DNA of 64,000 nucleotides from Eonycteris spelaea (GCA_003508835.1 PUFA01000092.1:3844001-3908000), one strand, 5' to 3'. Positions 23,561-36,906 are shown, numbered from the stretch's first letter. Notes: generated by a model not told the origin, from the letters alone. Translations and numbers: made by a program.

Positions 23561-26500
23561 GAAACAAATGAAGCAAAACTGCCCAAAGAGGGGAAATGCC
23601 CCGAGGATGGGTCTCACTCTCACGCGCGCACACAGACACACACGCAGAGAGCACTCTCATGCTGGGCAAACTCGGGATCGTGCTGCCCTGCCCGAGTTGA
23701 ATGATAGTGTTTGGTTTCTGTCTCTTACCATGTGCATGTGTATAAATGCTGCGGATTGGCATCTGTGTAAGTCTTGTCCTGCGTTATTTCTGCAGCCTAT
23801 GCAAAGTGTTGTGTAATTTATTGGAATGCTGTATATTGCAATAGAGGGTCGGGCGCTTTTTGTTAAGCACTTAGGTTTGCAAGCCCGTTATTTGCTGAAG
23901 CCACCTCTGCATATATCTTTTATTACTGCCATTGCCTTAGCGTACATTTTAAAAATGTTTTTTATTATTATTATTATTATACGGTCAAAGCGAACTCCTG
24001 ATCTGTACTTCAGATACTCTTTTTTTCTGATAACAAAAAGGCTAGTGATGGCAAATTAGCGATTTGGGATTAAAGAACCTCAAAGCTTTTTAAAAGTGTT
24101 TACAAGAAAAAAATAATGTAAACATGAAAGAAAGGAGAACGCTAATATTTATCTCTGATCTGGAGGTAATTTAATGACAAATCAATAACGTACCGAAGGA
24201 TATTGAAACAGTATACTACACTTTAGCCAAAGTGATTAGTGATTAAATCATTTAAATTATCTGTATCTTGCAGTTGACTTCGTCATGCTAATTAATGGCT
24301 TCTAATTTGAGGTGTAAACCATTCCTATTTACAGTTAATCACGGAAGACTTCTTGCAAACTGACGAAAAGAGAAAAAAATTAATCTTTTGTAAATTAGTA
24401 TGTAATTACTGGTTTTATATGCTAAATCATACATCTGTGGTTTGTGATGAGGAAAAGGGCCTTGTTTTTTAAAAAACGAATATGGGCGAAATTAATGGAA
24501 ACAATGGAAAAAGCCATTTGTTAGAAAACAAGGACACCAAGGGATATTTATCTCCAGATGATTTAAGCACTTTTCAAAAAGACTTGAGAGTTGGATATTT
24601 TTAAAAGATTGCATTTTAAAGGGAATTAGGATAGTCATTCTTTTGTTAACATGAAACAAAAGATTCTCCTTAAAATTTTTAGATAATAAACTGTATTTTG
24701 TGGATCTGGTCTTAAAAGGTTATTTGTGGGGGAAAGGACCAACAAGCTATATTGTGGTTTTCTAGATTGTTTCCTCAAGCCTTGTACCCGCCTAGCTCCT
24801 TAACATTCCTAGTGGGAAATACTTGCTGCAACTGCCTTGGGCAGCACTGCAAGACTGCACCGGTGTGATGCCCTGTACTAAAACATCCAAAAATCATCGT
24901 ACATGTGATGAAGAAGAAAAAAAGCCTAAACCTTCTTGGAATAATAGGATGTGAAAATTGCCTTTTTTAACAATCTGAAGCAAATAAAAAGAAGTTACCA
25001 TGACTTGTCCCATTGCAGCTTAATAATCAGAGTAACTTATTTATTGAAATGGCTATCCTTCAAATATTGAAAATATTTGCATTTTTAAAGACAATACTTC
25101 CATACTAGCTATTATAGGTAAAGTAAGTAGCTTGCTTATAGATGGTTAGGTTTGAAAGATAGACATTTAATGCGCCTTTTTGCAATTCTATTCATGTCTA
25201 TAACTGATGTTTTCTATTTTATCTTTTTAAAAGTATTACATTCTTCAAATGTAATATTTTATATAATGATGTTCTTCAAATAAACAGACTATAGGAACTA
25301 AAAATTATAGTTAGAATCATGTGATTTCAAAATGTTTGTATTAGTCTGATTCTTACTGATAGATGTTTTATTCTTGCAAAGAAAGGAAAATAAACCAAGT
25401 TATGACATAGAATATAAAACTTTACTCTGGGTAAAGTTTTCCACATATATTTTATAAGTGTTATGTAAACACAGAAAACTTGTATGATTATCTCATTTAT
25501 GTTTTTTATTTAGAAGTTATGGAAGCTTTTCTAAGTATCCTATATATATAGCTCCTAAAATTGTTTGAAGAAAATTTCCCTTCTAAGTCTTCTGAATATG
25601 ATGTTCCTGTCATGTCGACTAACTTTTGAAAGTGTTTATAGTTTCCTTTTTAAAGACCAAATTTAAAGATGGTTGTCACCTTGTCTTTGAACTAATTTAT
25701 AACTTTCAGTCTGTTTTAAGAAAACATATATAAACTGCTAAAAATTTAAACTTCTCTTTAGCTAAATAAGCTATTTGTTTTTATCAACAATGTTGAATTG
25801 AATTCTACTGTCTTAAATAGTAAGACCACTTATAAAACTTTAATTTCTTTAAATATAAAACACATTTCTGGGCTCTAGCAATTATCAGTTAACTATAGGG
25901 TTTATTAAGTCATTTATCATGCATATGTACACAAAAATGTGTACATAGCAAATAGAATGAAAATCTTACCTTGAAATCCTATATTGTAGCTCCTAAGACA
26001 ATGGCACTAAAAATTTTTTTCTTACTTAACTCTGTTACATATAAGGATAATTCAGATTCCATCTATATCCTTTTCTATTTGTTTATTTTAACTTTTTCAT
26101 GGACTTCAAAAATAAAATGCCAATTTAAAAAGTTTTTCTTCTTTTTTATATAAGAAATCTAAACAATAAATATTAAGTTTGGAAAGCCAGCAACTAATGT
26201 TTTTAATATACAGTCACTTTAAGAGAACTACAAACTTTTCTTGAAATATGAACATTTCTGTGAAATTCATCTCTTTTAACTTGATGTCACATAATACAAG
26301 ATAAACATTTTAACAAAAAGTTTATCTGGATTGAGATAAACTATTATTCTAATGAAATAATCAAATACTGCCATTAAGTTCTTTCCGGAATAAGATGGGT
26401 TAGTATTTATAAGATTCTACCACATTTATGAAATTTGGTTTGTCTCTACTAGTTTGAGATGATAATACATATCAAAAATATCTCTGCAAAAACTTAAAAT

Positions 26501-29500
26501 TATGTACTAAATCTCTTTATTTTGATAGTATGCTTTTTATAGCTATAAAGTACAGAAATGGAAAAGTAGAAAACAATATTCTTCAAAAAATACCTTATTT
26601 TTTTAATACTCATCTGTACTGACAAGAAAATACAGTTGTCAAAAGAACCTTGTTTAACACACCACACACTCCCTTCTAGATTGCTCACCAATATTGTATG
26701 TTTCTGTCCATATCTCAGCACACACATTCTTCTCCCTTCATGAAGCTTGAATATATATCAAATTTGAAATGTATGAGAAAATATACAATTTGGCTATTAC
26801 TGTCAGAATAGGGATAACCAACTTTAGTTAAAGCCATTATCTGACAATTTGTATTTTCTCCCTTAGATCTCACTTAAAAATCTTTTTACTTAAATTAGAG
26901 AACAATTCCTTTTAATCTATAATAAAAGTTAGCTGGTTACCAACAATCAAATAATTCTTTACTTATTTAAATGTTTTTAGTAATTCACTACTCAACATTT
27001 TTTTCTCAAAATTAAATCCTAGATGCTTAGGTGATTTTTTTTTAATATAAGTCTTATTTTGCACAAGAAAGACATATGTCATGGACTTATTTATATGTTT
27101 TATTTTTAACATCACTTCATGAGTTAACAGTACAATTACAAAGATTAAAGGAGAAAAACAGTTTTAGAACACATTCCCCCAAGATTTGAAGCAACACAGT
27201 GGATGAAGTAGAAAAAGCTGTTCCAGATGGCAGGAATCTTAAAGGAGAAGTCTGTAGGCATGTTCTATCATATGAAAATGTCTGATGGATTGAGAGTGGG
27301 CTGCGCTGAACAGAGAAGAGTGGAAGAAGAGAAGGTAGACTCTGGGAACAGGATGCAGAGGCTTTGAAAATTGCTACTGGTGGTGTATTAAATAAAGCAT
27401 ATTATTATCAAGTGATTTTAGATGGAATTTGATGACAGGAGTTACGTAGTCACTTAGCTTTACATGTACCTAAATTCTTAAACTTTAAGAACCCCAAAGA
27501 AGAAAAATTATTTTATTCATGGGAAGAAAAGGGAGAGGTTTATCCAACAAGTTGAGGAATCTCTACATAATAAAAACACTCAGAATCAAGGACACCAAAG
27601 TAGACACTGTTGATGGGGAAGGTGAATGGTTGCTTAAAAGAATAAGATCTGATGGCCAGAGTGCCCACAAGTCTGATTTGAGACTCAAATATGAGAGTAA
27701 GATGTGAAAGTAAGGTCCAACTCAAAATTGAGATTTAAACTGACTTTGTGAACAAAAATGGTGTTTCTGTTTTCTGAATTCCTATAAAAAGGCCTGACTA
27801 ACTTGTCACCTTATTTTGTAAATTGCCTTTATTTTTCTTATTTATATATTTGGCAAAATCTTCTTGACTTATGCCTCTGTTAGTTTATTCTTTTGATGGG
27901 CATACTGCTCTATATTTGTTGAAATAGTGTTAGCTAACTAGCCCAAAGAAAAAATGATTTCTATTATATAGCTATAAAATTTAAAATAATGTAAACAGCA
28001 AGTAGATCTTTCAACTGAGATTTGTGTTCAAAATTTAAGAAAATTTTATAATTTCATTTTAAGATTACACCTACAAATCCATTGCATTCATAATTTTCAT
28101 AAATTTTACATTTGGGCACATGAAAATCTAGGGGTGGGTGAAATAAAGTGGATTATTTAATGCTCCTCAAAACTTACCAAGTGACGATGATTTATAGAAA
28201 AACTAATATAGTCTTTAAATGGGATCTGCCGATAAGAACATATGTGTTATATTTCCTCTTAACAGTTATCAAAGGTAATGTCACTAAACATTAGGGAACA
28301 TCTTCTTAAAGAATATTGAGTCAGTTACTTGTTTTTTTATATGAGATGGAAGAAATGCATTGCCTTTTTGTCTTGCCATCCTCATGTCTGTGATTTGCAC
28401 ATTATACTTTATCCTTATTTTTGCCATTCAATGTTTTCTTTGATAAGTATATGTATAAGATTTCCATCTTTCCCTAATATTTCTAAATTTTCAGATTTTT
28501 CAGTATCTCTATAAAACTTTCCTTGTATCACTGAAACTGGTTTTCCAATGGTAAACCATATATGGGAATTAAGATGTACAATTAATTTGGATAGATCCTG
28601 AAAGCTCTAAAAATATAAAGATGAATCTATTTTTTCCTTCTTATAGTTGAGACTGTCACACATTAATAACTACATCTCTTATGCTTAGCTTGAGTAGTTA
28701 CTAGAAAAAAGACTAGAGAAACAATTTACACAACTAGTGTGAAAGGAGGAAAAAAGTCTGCCTTCCTCCATTTTTCCATAAAGAAAAAAAGCAGCAAGCA
28801 TTCTCTGTTTGTGAAGCATGTGTATGCATCGTTGTGTTACTTTTTCTTATTTCAACATTTTTGCCAAAGTCAAGGTAAATGTGGCCTCTTTAGATATTAG
28901 ACTTTGCTGAATTAGAGGAATTACTGATTTTTAAAAAATTATTTTTGGAGTAATTAATGCATCTTTTAAACTTTAGTTTATAAAGTTTCCAGTGTAATAG
29001 TGGCTAAAGAGAATTTACGTTGACTCAACCACTCTATAGCCAATAGTTTTGCTTAACTTAACCTCTTTGTAATATTTAGATGAGAATCTCACTTCATTTT
29101 CAGAGCCAGATCTCATGACATCTAAAAAAAAATTTTTTTAATGAATCCTTGATGTTTACGCTATAGCAAATTTCAATGGCACAAGAGTAAAATATTTTTT
29201 CTTAGTGCCTATTAACATAGCATTCTTCTATTAGGATAATAATTACAAAGATCATTTCTTCTTTCTATCAGCTGATTTCTTATGTGGTCTCTTCTTTTTC
29301 CTTTTTATTGCTAAGTAAATATTTTAATTGAAATTTATTTTTTTCTAAGTTAAAAAGAAACATAAGTAAGAACTTCTATCATGAGTTCTGGGGAGCTTTA
29401 CTACTTTTGTAAAGCTGTGTTTCTTTTTCTTGGGCAAAATAGTTTTAGTTAATATAAGGACCCAAGTCAACCTGTAACATCTGTCCCTTGTCTCCACATA

Positions 29501-30654
29501 CCATTCCTACTTCTATAGTATCCTCATTGCATTTTTACTATTCTATGCATCAGGTGACTAACAATTGTTTAAACACTAGCTTGCAGTTTGACTCATCATG
29601 TGTAACATTGTGTCCAACACATGTTGATGCTCAACTCACCAGGGGCTGATGGTAAATATTGAGCTAATCCAAAGCAGCCGGGACCTCTTCCAACAGCTAC
29701 ACCTCGAAAGTGAAGGCTTCAGTGGTACTCTAGCCAGTCTCCAGAAATTATTAATTAGTAAAACCTAACTTTATTTAGGAGCAATAACTCAATTTATTGA
29801 ATGGACTGCAAGAGATATGAATCAAAGACTATACATACCTTTCAAATTTAACTAGGAAGAATTCACATTCCTGAAATAGAAACAATGATGCACTTGTACT
29901 TATAGATTATTTTTGTGTCTTAACCAAATTGCTGTTAGTACAAAATGTATATATTTTACAAATACAAGCAAGAATAAATCCCATCAACTTATTTTTAGTA
30001 ACTACAAAATAAGCATAAAAGTTTATGAAATAATTAAGTGTGATACAGATTAATATGAAAGCAACATTTTTTTCAAAGTACTTTTTAGAATGATTATATG
30101 ATTTCCATATATTAAAAAAATTTAACTAATTTCTAACAGATTAGTTTCAGTTCTATAATATAAACTATGACGAGGTTTGAGTCAAGAAGTTCTCTAGCCA
30201 AAATTAGATAAAAAACTTACAAACCTAGAATTAAGGGTTGCATTGACTCCCCAAATTTTTTCTAGTGTCCAGAGTTTTGCTTTACCTTTTAGTTTTTTTT
30301 TTTAGGTTACAAATATTATCATTTTTAAAAAGTATAGCTCTTTTTTAAAACTAAGATATTTATGCTTCAACACATTACTATTTTGAGTCTAGAAATCAAG
30401 TTGCCTTATCTCAGGAGAATTTTAGAGCCTCTTGATTAAGGCAAATATCAAGCATTTAAAAAAGGTAAAGAAAATAGAAATATGATCCTCCCGGTACCAG
30501 ATTCTCAGCAATCATAATTATCCACATTTGAACAATCATTTTTTTATTCTTCCAACCACTCCCTTTCTTACTTAAATATTTTAAAGTAAATCTCATCATT
30601 ACTCCTGTATTTGGTTATATAGTCCAGAAGCAAATTTTAACTAGCTTAGTTCTT
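23561..30654. other. Intergenic DNA upstream of PHIP, repeat-poor
   Basis: About 7 kb without any repeat family I can name and without a supported gene. Open frames here are short and have no recognisable domain or codon signature. A small (ATT)n run is at about 23956-23980, and a purine-rich stretch lies at 27170-27380. In human, the next gene upstream of PHIP is HMGN3, tens of kilobases away, so an intergenic assignment fits. Confidence 0.5.
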
Positions 30655-30760
30655 TCATTGATTGATTCATCTACTTACTAACTCATATTAAACATTTATA
30701 GAGCATCTACCATATTTTAGACATTGTATTAAACTCTGGAAATTGATTGTCTGGGCAAGG
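30655..30760 (-). repeat. L2 LINE 3' end, antisense
   Basis: 'attgattgattcatctactt' followed by 'aacatttatagagcatctac' and 'tagacattgtattaaactct' is the reverse complement of the L2 terminus (ttcattcattcaacaaatatttattgagcgcctac). An L2 in the other orientation follows. Confidence 0.65.
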
Positions 30761-30799
30761 TCATTGGGACCCTTTCTAAGAAGTTCTCTTCTGGTTGAA

Positions 30800-31330
30800 A
30801 ACATAAACTGTTAACAAATCAGATCATATCAATCTTCTGCTTACACTCCATCCATGATGCTTCATGAACTATTAGATAATCCTTAGAATGTGAGATCACT
30901 TATACTGCCCCCTCTCAATCTCACCACACTCAACTTTACCCACTGGACCAAAAACACTCTAAACTCGTCCTATTTGGAAATAATGTTCCAAATATGCCTT
31001 TCTTGCATGTTTTTGCACATCCTGGTCCCTCTTTCTGTAATCTTCATCTCAAAACCAAATCAATTATGCAGTTTTCAAGATACCACGTAATTATCGCTTC
31101 TATAAGAAACCCTGCATGGCTCTCCTTCAAACAAACAGCTAGGTGTTCACATTCTGTGCTTCTAGAACATCTCCTGTATGTCTCAATTGTAGCACAGCTT
31201 CAGGTGTGTTATAGTTGTTTATTGTTCTGATTCACTAAGATTCAGGAACAGGGACAGTCTCTGTACTTTAGATCTTTGTATCTCTACTATGTGCAACAAT
31301 TCAGGATGTGCAACAGGCATTTAATGGATT
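30800..31330 (+). repeat. L2 LINE fragment
   Basis: 'aaatcagatcatatcaatct' and 'tctgcttacactccatccat' match the L2 ORF2 end. 'ccttagaatgtgagatcact' and 'gattcaggaacagggacagt', with a downstream 'gcaacaggcatttaatgg', match its 3' UTR. The two overlapping plus-strand frames at 30890-31230 are repeat-derived. Confidence 0.75.
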
Positions 31331-31879
31331 CGGTGGCTTTTTTTTCTTGGAATATGTTTATTGGATGAAGAAACTATGGTCATTTCTGGAGGTATATTAA
31401 TATGGTTCCCAACAATGACCCCAGTTTACCATAATTTCACAGGGCTAGCTGAGGCACATGGAACCACTGATAGTTTTCTCATTGAAAGGAACTAAGTATG
31501 TGTTGTATTTAAAGAAACACCTGAATATCATGTGATATTTGGATATTAGCTCTGCCCTTTCAGAGCCTTCAGTACAGTATTTTTAAAATATAAAATGAAG
31601 GGATGACTAAAAGGATGACTAAAAAGGAATCCCAAACTAAAGTCAATGACATTAAATTCTCCCCCACTCCCAAATTCCCTTTGCCACATAACTTTAACAA
31701 GTCTTTTTTTAGTACATTTTCCTCATGCATCTTTTTTTGTCTTATATCTTGTGCCCTAAAAAATCAGAAGGAAAACAAACATACATGTAATTAGGAGATC
31801 AAATAAATGGAATGGTGAATCAGCAGGGCCTCTATAGTAAATGGAAAAGAGTGTCTGGGTTATTACATCATAATTATGA
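31331..31879. other. Intergenic DNA, no recognised element
   Basis: Unique-looking sequence with no gene or repeat recognised. Confidence 0.4.
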
Positions 31880-31990
31880 CAATATCACACATAAGATCAC
31901 AGAATTTCAGAGCAGGCAAAAACCCTAGAGGTTATCTAATCCAAATCCCCTTTCAAAGAGGTTAAATTATTGTCCAAAATCACACCCTTT
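31880..31990 (+). repeat. L3/CR1- or MIR3-like fragment
   Basis: 'agatcacagaatttcagagc' followed by 'ccctagaggttatctaatcc' and 'aaatcccctttcaaagagg' resembles the CR1/L3-type 3' sequence (agaatcatagag ... gaccttagagatcatctagtccaa). The family is uncertain. Confidence 0.45.
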
Positions 31991-32289
31991 AAAAAATTTT
32001 TTGATTAGCCTTTCAATCCTTCTGAAATTATTGGTGAAAGAGTAGGATAGCTAAATAGCCAAAAGAGAATAATTTAGCATGAAGGAGTCAACCTGATTTC
32101 TGTACAAGAAATGATGTTTGTTGGTTTCACTAGAGTTGTTCGAGGGGATAAATAAGCATGACTAAGGGATTTAGAGAGAAAATTTATACTTAAACTTTCA
32201 AAAAGCTTTTTGACAAATTCCTACATCAGACTATTTAGACAATCCCCATAAGAAATTGGCTTGGAAAGAAATAAGGAGAAGTTTGAGTA

Positions 32290-32460
32290 ACTAATAACAT
32301 AGATAGACAACAATCAAGTCCTAATTCTGTTTTTCATTGAGTGTCCTTGGGCAAATTATTTTACCTTATCATTATTCTCCCACAAATAAGAGTGATTTAC
32401 CTAATTCACTGAATTACTGCAAGGAGTGAATGAAATAATACTGTTTATAATAAAAGCTCC
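32290..32460 (+). repeat. MIR SINE
   Basis: 'gtgtccttgggcaaattatt' and 'ttaccttatcattattctcc', then 'gagtgaatgaaataatactg', follow the MIR core and 3' order. Confidence 0.75.
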
Positions 32461-32499
32461 CATATACTAAGTACTTAGTATATAATTTCCTATGAGTAA

Positions 32500-32650
32500 A
32501 ATACAGTTATCTCCTCCCTTTTAAGATGAGAGAACTGAGGCATAGAGTAGTGAAGTGACTTTGTCCTGTGCCAGCATGCCACTTATTGGTAAAGTCAGCA
32601 ACTGAACCAAGAAGGCTGGTTCTAGAGCCCTTAGTCTTAGCCAGTCAGTC
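32500..32650 (-). repeat. MIR SINE, antisense
   Basis: 'taagatgagagaactgaggc', 'gtgaagtgactttgtcctgt' and 'ggttctagagcccttagtct' are the antisense MIR phrases. Confidence 0.75.
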
Positions 32651-32759
32651 TCATTCTTGTGTTTTAATATGCACAGCCTACAAATATATTAAGGGCTTTA
32701 AAAATTTAGTTATCACTATTTTTATACTTTCTCATATGAAAGAATAAAGGGAGGCCTAA

Positions 32760-32910
32760 TATTGACTGAAGACCTACTATAAGTATGAGGCATTGTGTTC
32801 ACAACCAGCCTGGAAGGCCATAGGGGCCCAGGGAGTTCCCATGGTCAGAACTGGGATTCAGGGGATTTTGGTCTTGTTCTAAAGCCCATGTTCATTTTAC
32901 AAAATTCTAG
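32760..32910 (-). repeat. MIR-like fragment, antisense
   Basis: 'gacctactataagtatgagg' at the left and 'tctaaagcccatgttcattt' at the right fit an antisense MIR whose middle is degraded. Confidence 0.5.
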
Positions 32911-33165
32911 CTTGCACCTTTATCTGGATTCACACTCTTTCTTGTCATTCCTCTTCTACCAAAAACACACTTAGATGTATAATTAGTTATGGGTATGTAC
33001 ATAAGACAGAAGGCATATAGACATAATATTAATGTTTTATTTGACCTACAGGTGAGCAACGTTTTTAAAAGAGGAAATGAAGAACAGCAAGGGAAGACTT
33101 CAGTAAGTTTCTGAAAAACAGAAGCTGATGGCTGATGTCCCCAGAGTCAACACTGGAGCCAGCTG

Positions 33166-33179
33166 AGTTTCAAATGTTA
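33166..33179 (+). repeat. Target-site duplication, left copy (L1 33180-36698)
   Basis: AGTTTCAAATGTTA here and AGTTTCAAATTTTA at 36699-36712 agree at 13 of 14 bases and sit exactly at the two ends of the L1. Confidence 0.85.
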
Positions 33180-34248
33180 TTTTATTTATTTTATTTTTTT
33201 AAAATTTTTATGTTTTGTTTTCATTTTATTATGTTTTAAATTTTTATATACGTATTTTTTCAATTATAGTTGACACAATATTATATTAGTTTCATTAGTA
33301 TACACTATGCATACAACATAGTGATTAGACATTTTTATAACTTATTAAGTAATCACCCCTACAAATCCAGAATCCATCTGACTCCATTTGTAGTTATTAC
33401 AATACTACTGATTCTATTCCCCATGCTATAATTTACATCCCCATGACTATTTTTTCACTACTAATTTGTATCTCTTAATCCCCTCCCCACTTCACCTATC
33501 CTCCTTCCCCCAATCTGGCAACCATCGAAATGCTGTTTCTACCTATGAGCTTGTTTCTGTTGTTTATTTGTTTATCCTGTTCTCCAGATTCCACATATAA
33601 GTGAAATCATATGACATTTGTCTTTCTCTGAATTACTCCACTCAGCACAATACCCTCTAGGTCTTGTGTTGTTGCAGGTGGCAATATTTTATTCTTTATT
33701 ATGGCTGATATCCTATTATATATATGTACCATTCATCTACTGGTGGACACCCAGGTTGTTTCCGTATTTTGCCTATTATAAATAATGCTACATGAACATA
33801 TGGATTCACATGATGCTTTGAAGCAGTGTTTTGAACTTCTTCAGATAAATACCCAGAAGTGGAATTACTGGTACCTTTTTAGTTTCTTGTTATAGGCTTT
33901 GTTTTAAAATCTATTTTGTCTAGTCTTAGTATTGCTACCCCCACTTTTATTTGTGTTTCCACTTTCATGAAACATCCTTTTCCATCCCTTTACTTTCAGT
34001 CTGTGTGTCTTTCCATCTGAAGTGAGTCTTTCGTAGGCAGCATATGTAAGTAAGGTTTTTTTTTTTTTTATCCTTTCAGCCACACTATGTCTTTTGATTG
34101 GAGCATTTAATCCATTTACATTTTTTTAAAATTGTTGCTAGATATGTAGCTATTTCCATTTTGTTCTTTATATTTTTGACTTTTTTTTCTTCCTAATGGG
34201 ACTTAAAGAAGTCCCTCTAACATTTTTCATAATACTGTTTTGGTAGTG

Positions 34249-34600
34249 TGTGGAGAGTAGACTAAGCTGACAAGGTCCTTGCAGTCTGAGAGGGGTGCCA
34301 ACCAAGGGTTGCCTCACCTCTGCAAAGTCCTTCTGAGAACAAGGAGATACAAATGTAGCCAAAGGCAGAGAAACAAGCTGAGGGTGGAACTAACAGAAAC
34401 AGTGTTGCTATCCCTAAGGAAAACTGCTTATGCCTACAATTGTATGTTCTTGTATAAAAGCAGCTTGCAAAAATAAAACCTGCCACTGCTCCACCATCAG
34501 TGGGCAGTGCACCTCCTAATCCCAACTTTCCCTCTTTCGTCTTTTCTATCTCCCACCCTTCCCACTCAGGTACATTCTCCAGTGCTGCACTGGATGTGGC
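34249..34600 (+). mobile_element. Solo LTR of an endogenous retrovirus
   Basis: A 352-base block interrupts the L1 in a place where L1 sequence reads straight across (left flank 'tactgttttggtagtg', right flank 'gtggtgctgagctccttt'). It begins TGTGGAGAG, has a TATA-like 'cttgtataaaagcagc' at about 34449-34464 and an AATAAA at about 34471, then a 3' part of about 120 bases. AGTG is present at 34245-34248 and 34601-34604 as a probable four-base target duplication. The 3' terminus does not show a clean CA, and no internal viral genes are present. I cannot name the family. Confidence 0.7.
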
Positions 34601-36537
34601 AGTGGTGCTGAGCTCCTTTAGCTTTTTCTTGTCTAGAAAGCTCTTTATTTGTCCTTTGATTCTAAATGATAGCTTGCCAGGTAGAGTAATTTGGGTTGTA
34701 GGTACCTGGTTTTCATCGCTTTGAGTATTTCATGACAGTCCCTTCTGGCCTGCAAAGTTTCTGTTGAGAAATTAGCTGACAGTCTTATGGAAGCTTCCTT
34801 GGAGGCAACTAACTGCTTTTCTCTTGATGCTTTTAAGATTCTCTCTTTGGCATTTTAATGATGATGAGTCTTAGTGTGGGCCTCTTTGGGTTCATCTTAT
34901 TTGGGACTCTGTGCTTCTTGGGCTTGTATGTCTATTTCCTTTGCCAGGTTAGGGAAGTTCCCTGCTATTATTTCTTCAAATAGGTTTTCAGTTCCTTGCT
35001 CTGTCCCTTCTCCTGAAATCCCTATGATGCAAATGTTAGAACGCTTGATGTTGTTCCAGAGGCCGCTTAAACTAGTTTCATCTTTTTAAATTCTTTTTTT
35101 CATGTTGCCATTCTGGCTGTTTTCTACTACCTTATCTTCTATATTGCTGATTTGATCCTCTGCTTCATCTAATCTACTGTTGATTTCCTCTAATGTATTC
35201 TTCACTCGTATTCTTCATTTCTTTTTTGTTGTTGTTCATTTTCTGTCTCCATTTTTACATTTCCTATCTCTTTGTTGAAGTTCTCACTGAGATCACTGAG
35301 CATCTTATAACCAGTGTTTTAAACTCTACATTTGGTAGATTGCTTGTCTCCATTTTGACCCTATGGTGTCCTACAGAACCTAGTGACACAGTTTTTTCCA
35401 GTCACCTAAGCTGGGTGCTCCAGGCGTGTGTCCCTTGTGTGGGTTGTGTGTGCCCTTTTTGAGCCTTGGTTGCTGTTTCCACATCAGTGAGAGGCATTGA
35501 TTGTGAGGACTGGCTGTGACTACAATGGAGGAGCTGTTGTGCAGGAGCTGGCCCTACAGTGCAGGATTCACTTTAGCAGGGTTCTAGTGCCTGCCAAGTC
35601 TGCCCTTTGGTTGTATTGTTTGTGGAGGTGGCCGAGTTGTGCTCCAGCTAAGTCTGAAGAGACCACCAGGCATGTCAGCCCCCAGAGCCTTCTGGGAGGG
35701 ACCACAAAGCAATCCACAGATGTCTTTTACCTGTGCTGGGCTTGGAGGTGCCTTGGAGAGGCTAGGCTGTGAACCGAGGCTGGCTGCTGCTAGTGCCGGG
35801 CTTGGGGCTGCTTAGCAAGAGGTACAAGGCATGCTGCCACTTGTTTGGGGTTTGTGAAGCTTTGAGAGATTTCAAGAAAGTTTGCATCATGAGGTAAGAC
35901 AAGCTGTTTGTATGAAAAAGCCCATGGAAGCAGCTTGGGTGGGTCTGAAAGTTGTGTGGGGTAGGGTGTCAGGGAATCACCAGGGCAGGGCGACCAGTAT
36001 TAGCCAGTAGGAAGGAGACTCAGATATGGCAGCATCTTCACATTGAGAGATGGAAAGGCTCAACAAAGAAACAATGGATTCCGCCAGCTCTTCTGTCTGA
36101 GAGAAAGCTGCCTCTCCAGCCCTCGCCCTGAAGCCAGGCAATTTAGCTCCTCCTCGTGTGTCCTTGGTACCTTTCAAGCTGCTACCCCCATGCTGAAGCT
36201 CAGAGCGATGAGTCCATCAGGGGGTAAGTCTCTGCACAGGCCATTTAAGGGTAATGCCTGGGACTCCTGCAGCTCTCTGTCTCACTCACAAACTCCACTG
36301 ATTTTCACAGTCAGAAGTCATGGGGACTTCTCTTCCTGGCACTGGTGCTCTGGGCCAGGGAGACTGGGACACCTCGTTCCTCACTTAGGGACCTCTGCAG
36401 CCAAGATATCCCTTCCTATTTTCAACCATTACACGTAGTGTGTGGGCACCAGCCCATTTTCATGTCTCTGTCCCTCCTACCAGTTTTGATGTGGCTTCTA
36501 TATGTCCTTAGCTATAGGGCTTCTGTTCAGCTAGACG

Positions 36538-36638
36538 TCAGGTGATTTGCATTGATGTTTGTTCTGTAGTTTAATTGTAATTTTGACTTCAGGTGATTTG
36601 CATTGATGTTTGTTCTGTAGTTTAATTGTAATTTTGAC
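36538..36638 (-). repeat. 51-base tandem duplication in an L1 5' UTR
   Basis: A unit of 51 bases beginning 'tcaggtgatttgcattgatg' occurs at 36538 and again at 36589, nearly identical. It lies about 60 bases inside the 5' end of the minus-strand L1. Confidence 0.92.
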
Positions 36639-36698
36639 ATGGTTGTAAGAGGAGGCCATAACTATGTTTACCTACTCTGCCATCATGACCAGAACTCA

Positions 36699-36712
36699 AG
36701 TTTCAAATTTTA
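36699..36712 (+). repeat. Target-site duplication, right copy (L1 33180-36698)
   Basis: AGTTTCAAATTTTA, the partner of 33166-33179. Confidence 0.85.
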
Positions 36713-36906
36713 GAACATGATGGAGCTTACAAATGCACATTAAAATTTACTAATTTACACTTGATTATAAAAATCAACTGAAAAATTTTATGCAGTAATG
36801 AGGGCCAAACCAATGATATCAAATGGCAGGATCTAGAGAAACCGCTAGATAAGGGATCTATAGTCATGTCAGATTATTCTCTCTATAAACCATTATCCTA
36901 AAAAGC

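Larger units (their letters stand above)
33180..36698 (-). mobile_element. L1 retrotransposon, minus strand, internally deleted (HAL1-like)
   Basis: Both ends are present. The 5' end at 36698 reads 'gagttctggtcatgatggca' then 'gagtaggtaaac', a typical L1 5' UTR start. The 3' UTR at 33180-33600 contains antisense 'ttccacatataagtgaaatc' and ends in an A-rich tail. From 5' to 3' on the minus strand there are a 5' UTR of about 1.3 kb, ORF1 remnants (about 35300-34600, including LWNNIKRSNICIIGI) and part of the ORF2 endonuclease region (34250-33870). The sequence then jumps to the extreme ORF2 C-terminus and 3' UTR, so the reverse transcriptase is missing. ORF1 carries stops and frameshifts. A solo LTR interrupts it at 34249-34600. 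Confidence 0.88.

Noticed and set aside
36043..36438. 131-codon plus-strand open frame
   Set aside because: It is antisense to the 5' UTR of the minus-strand L1. Frames like this are common in that family.
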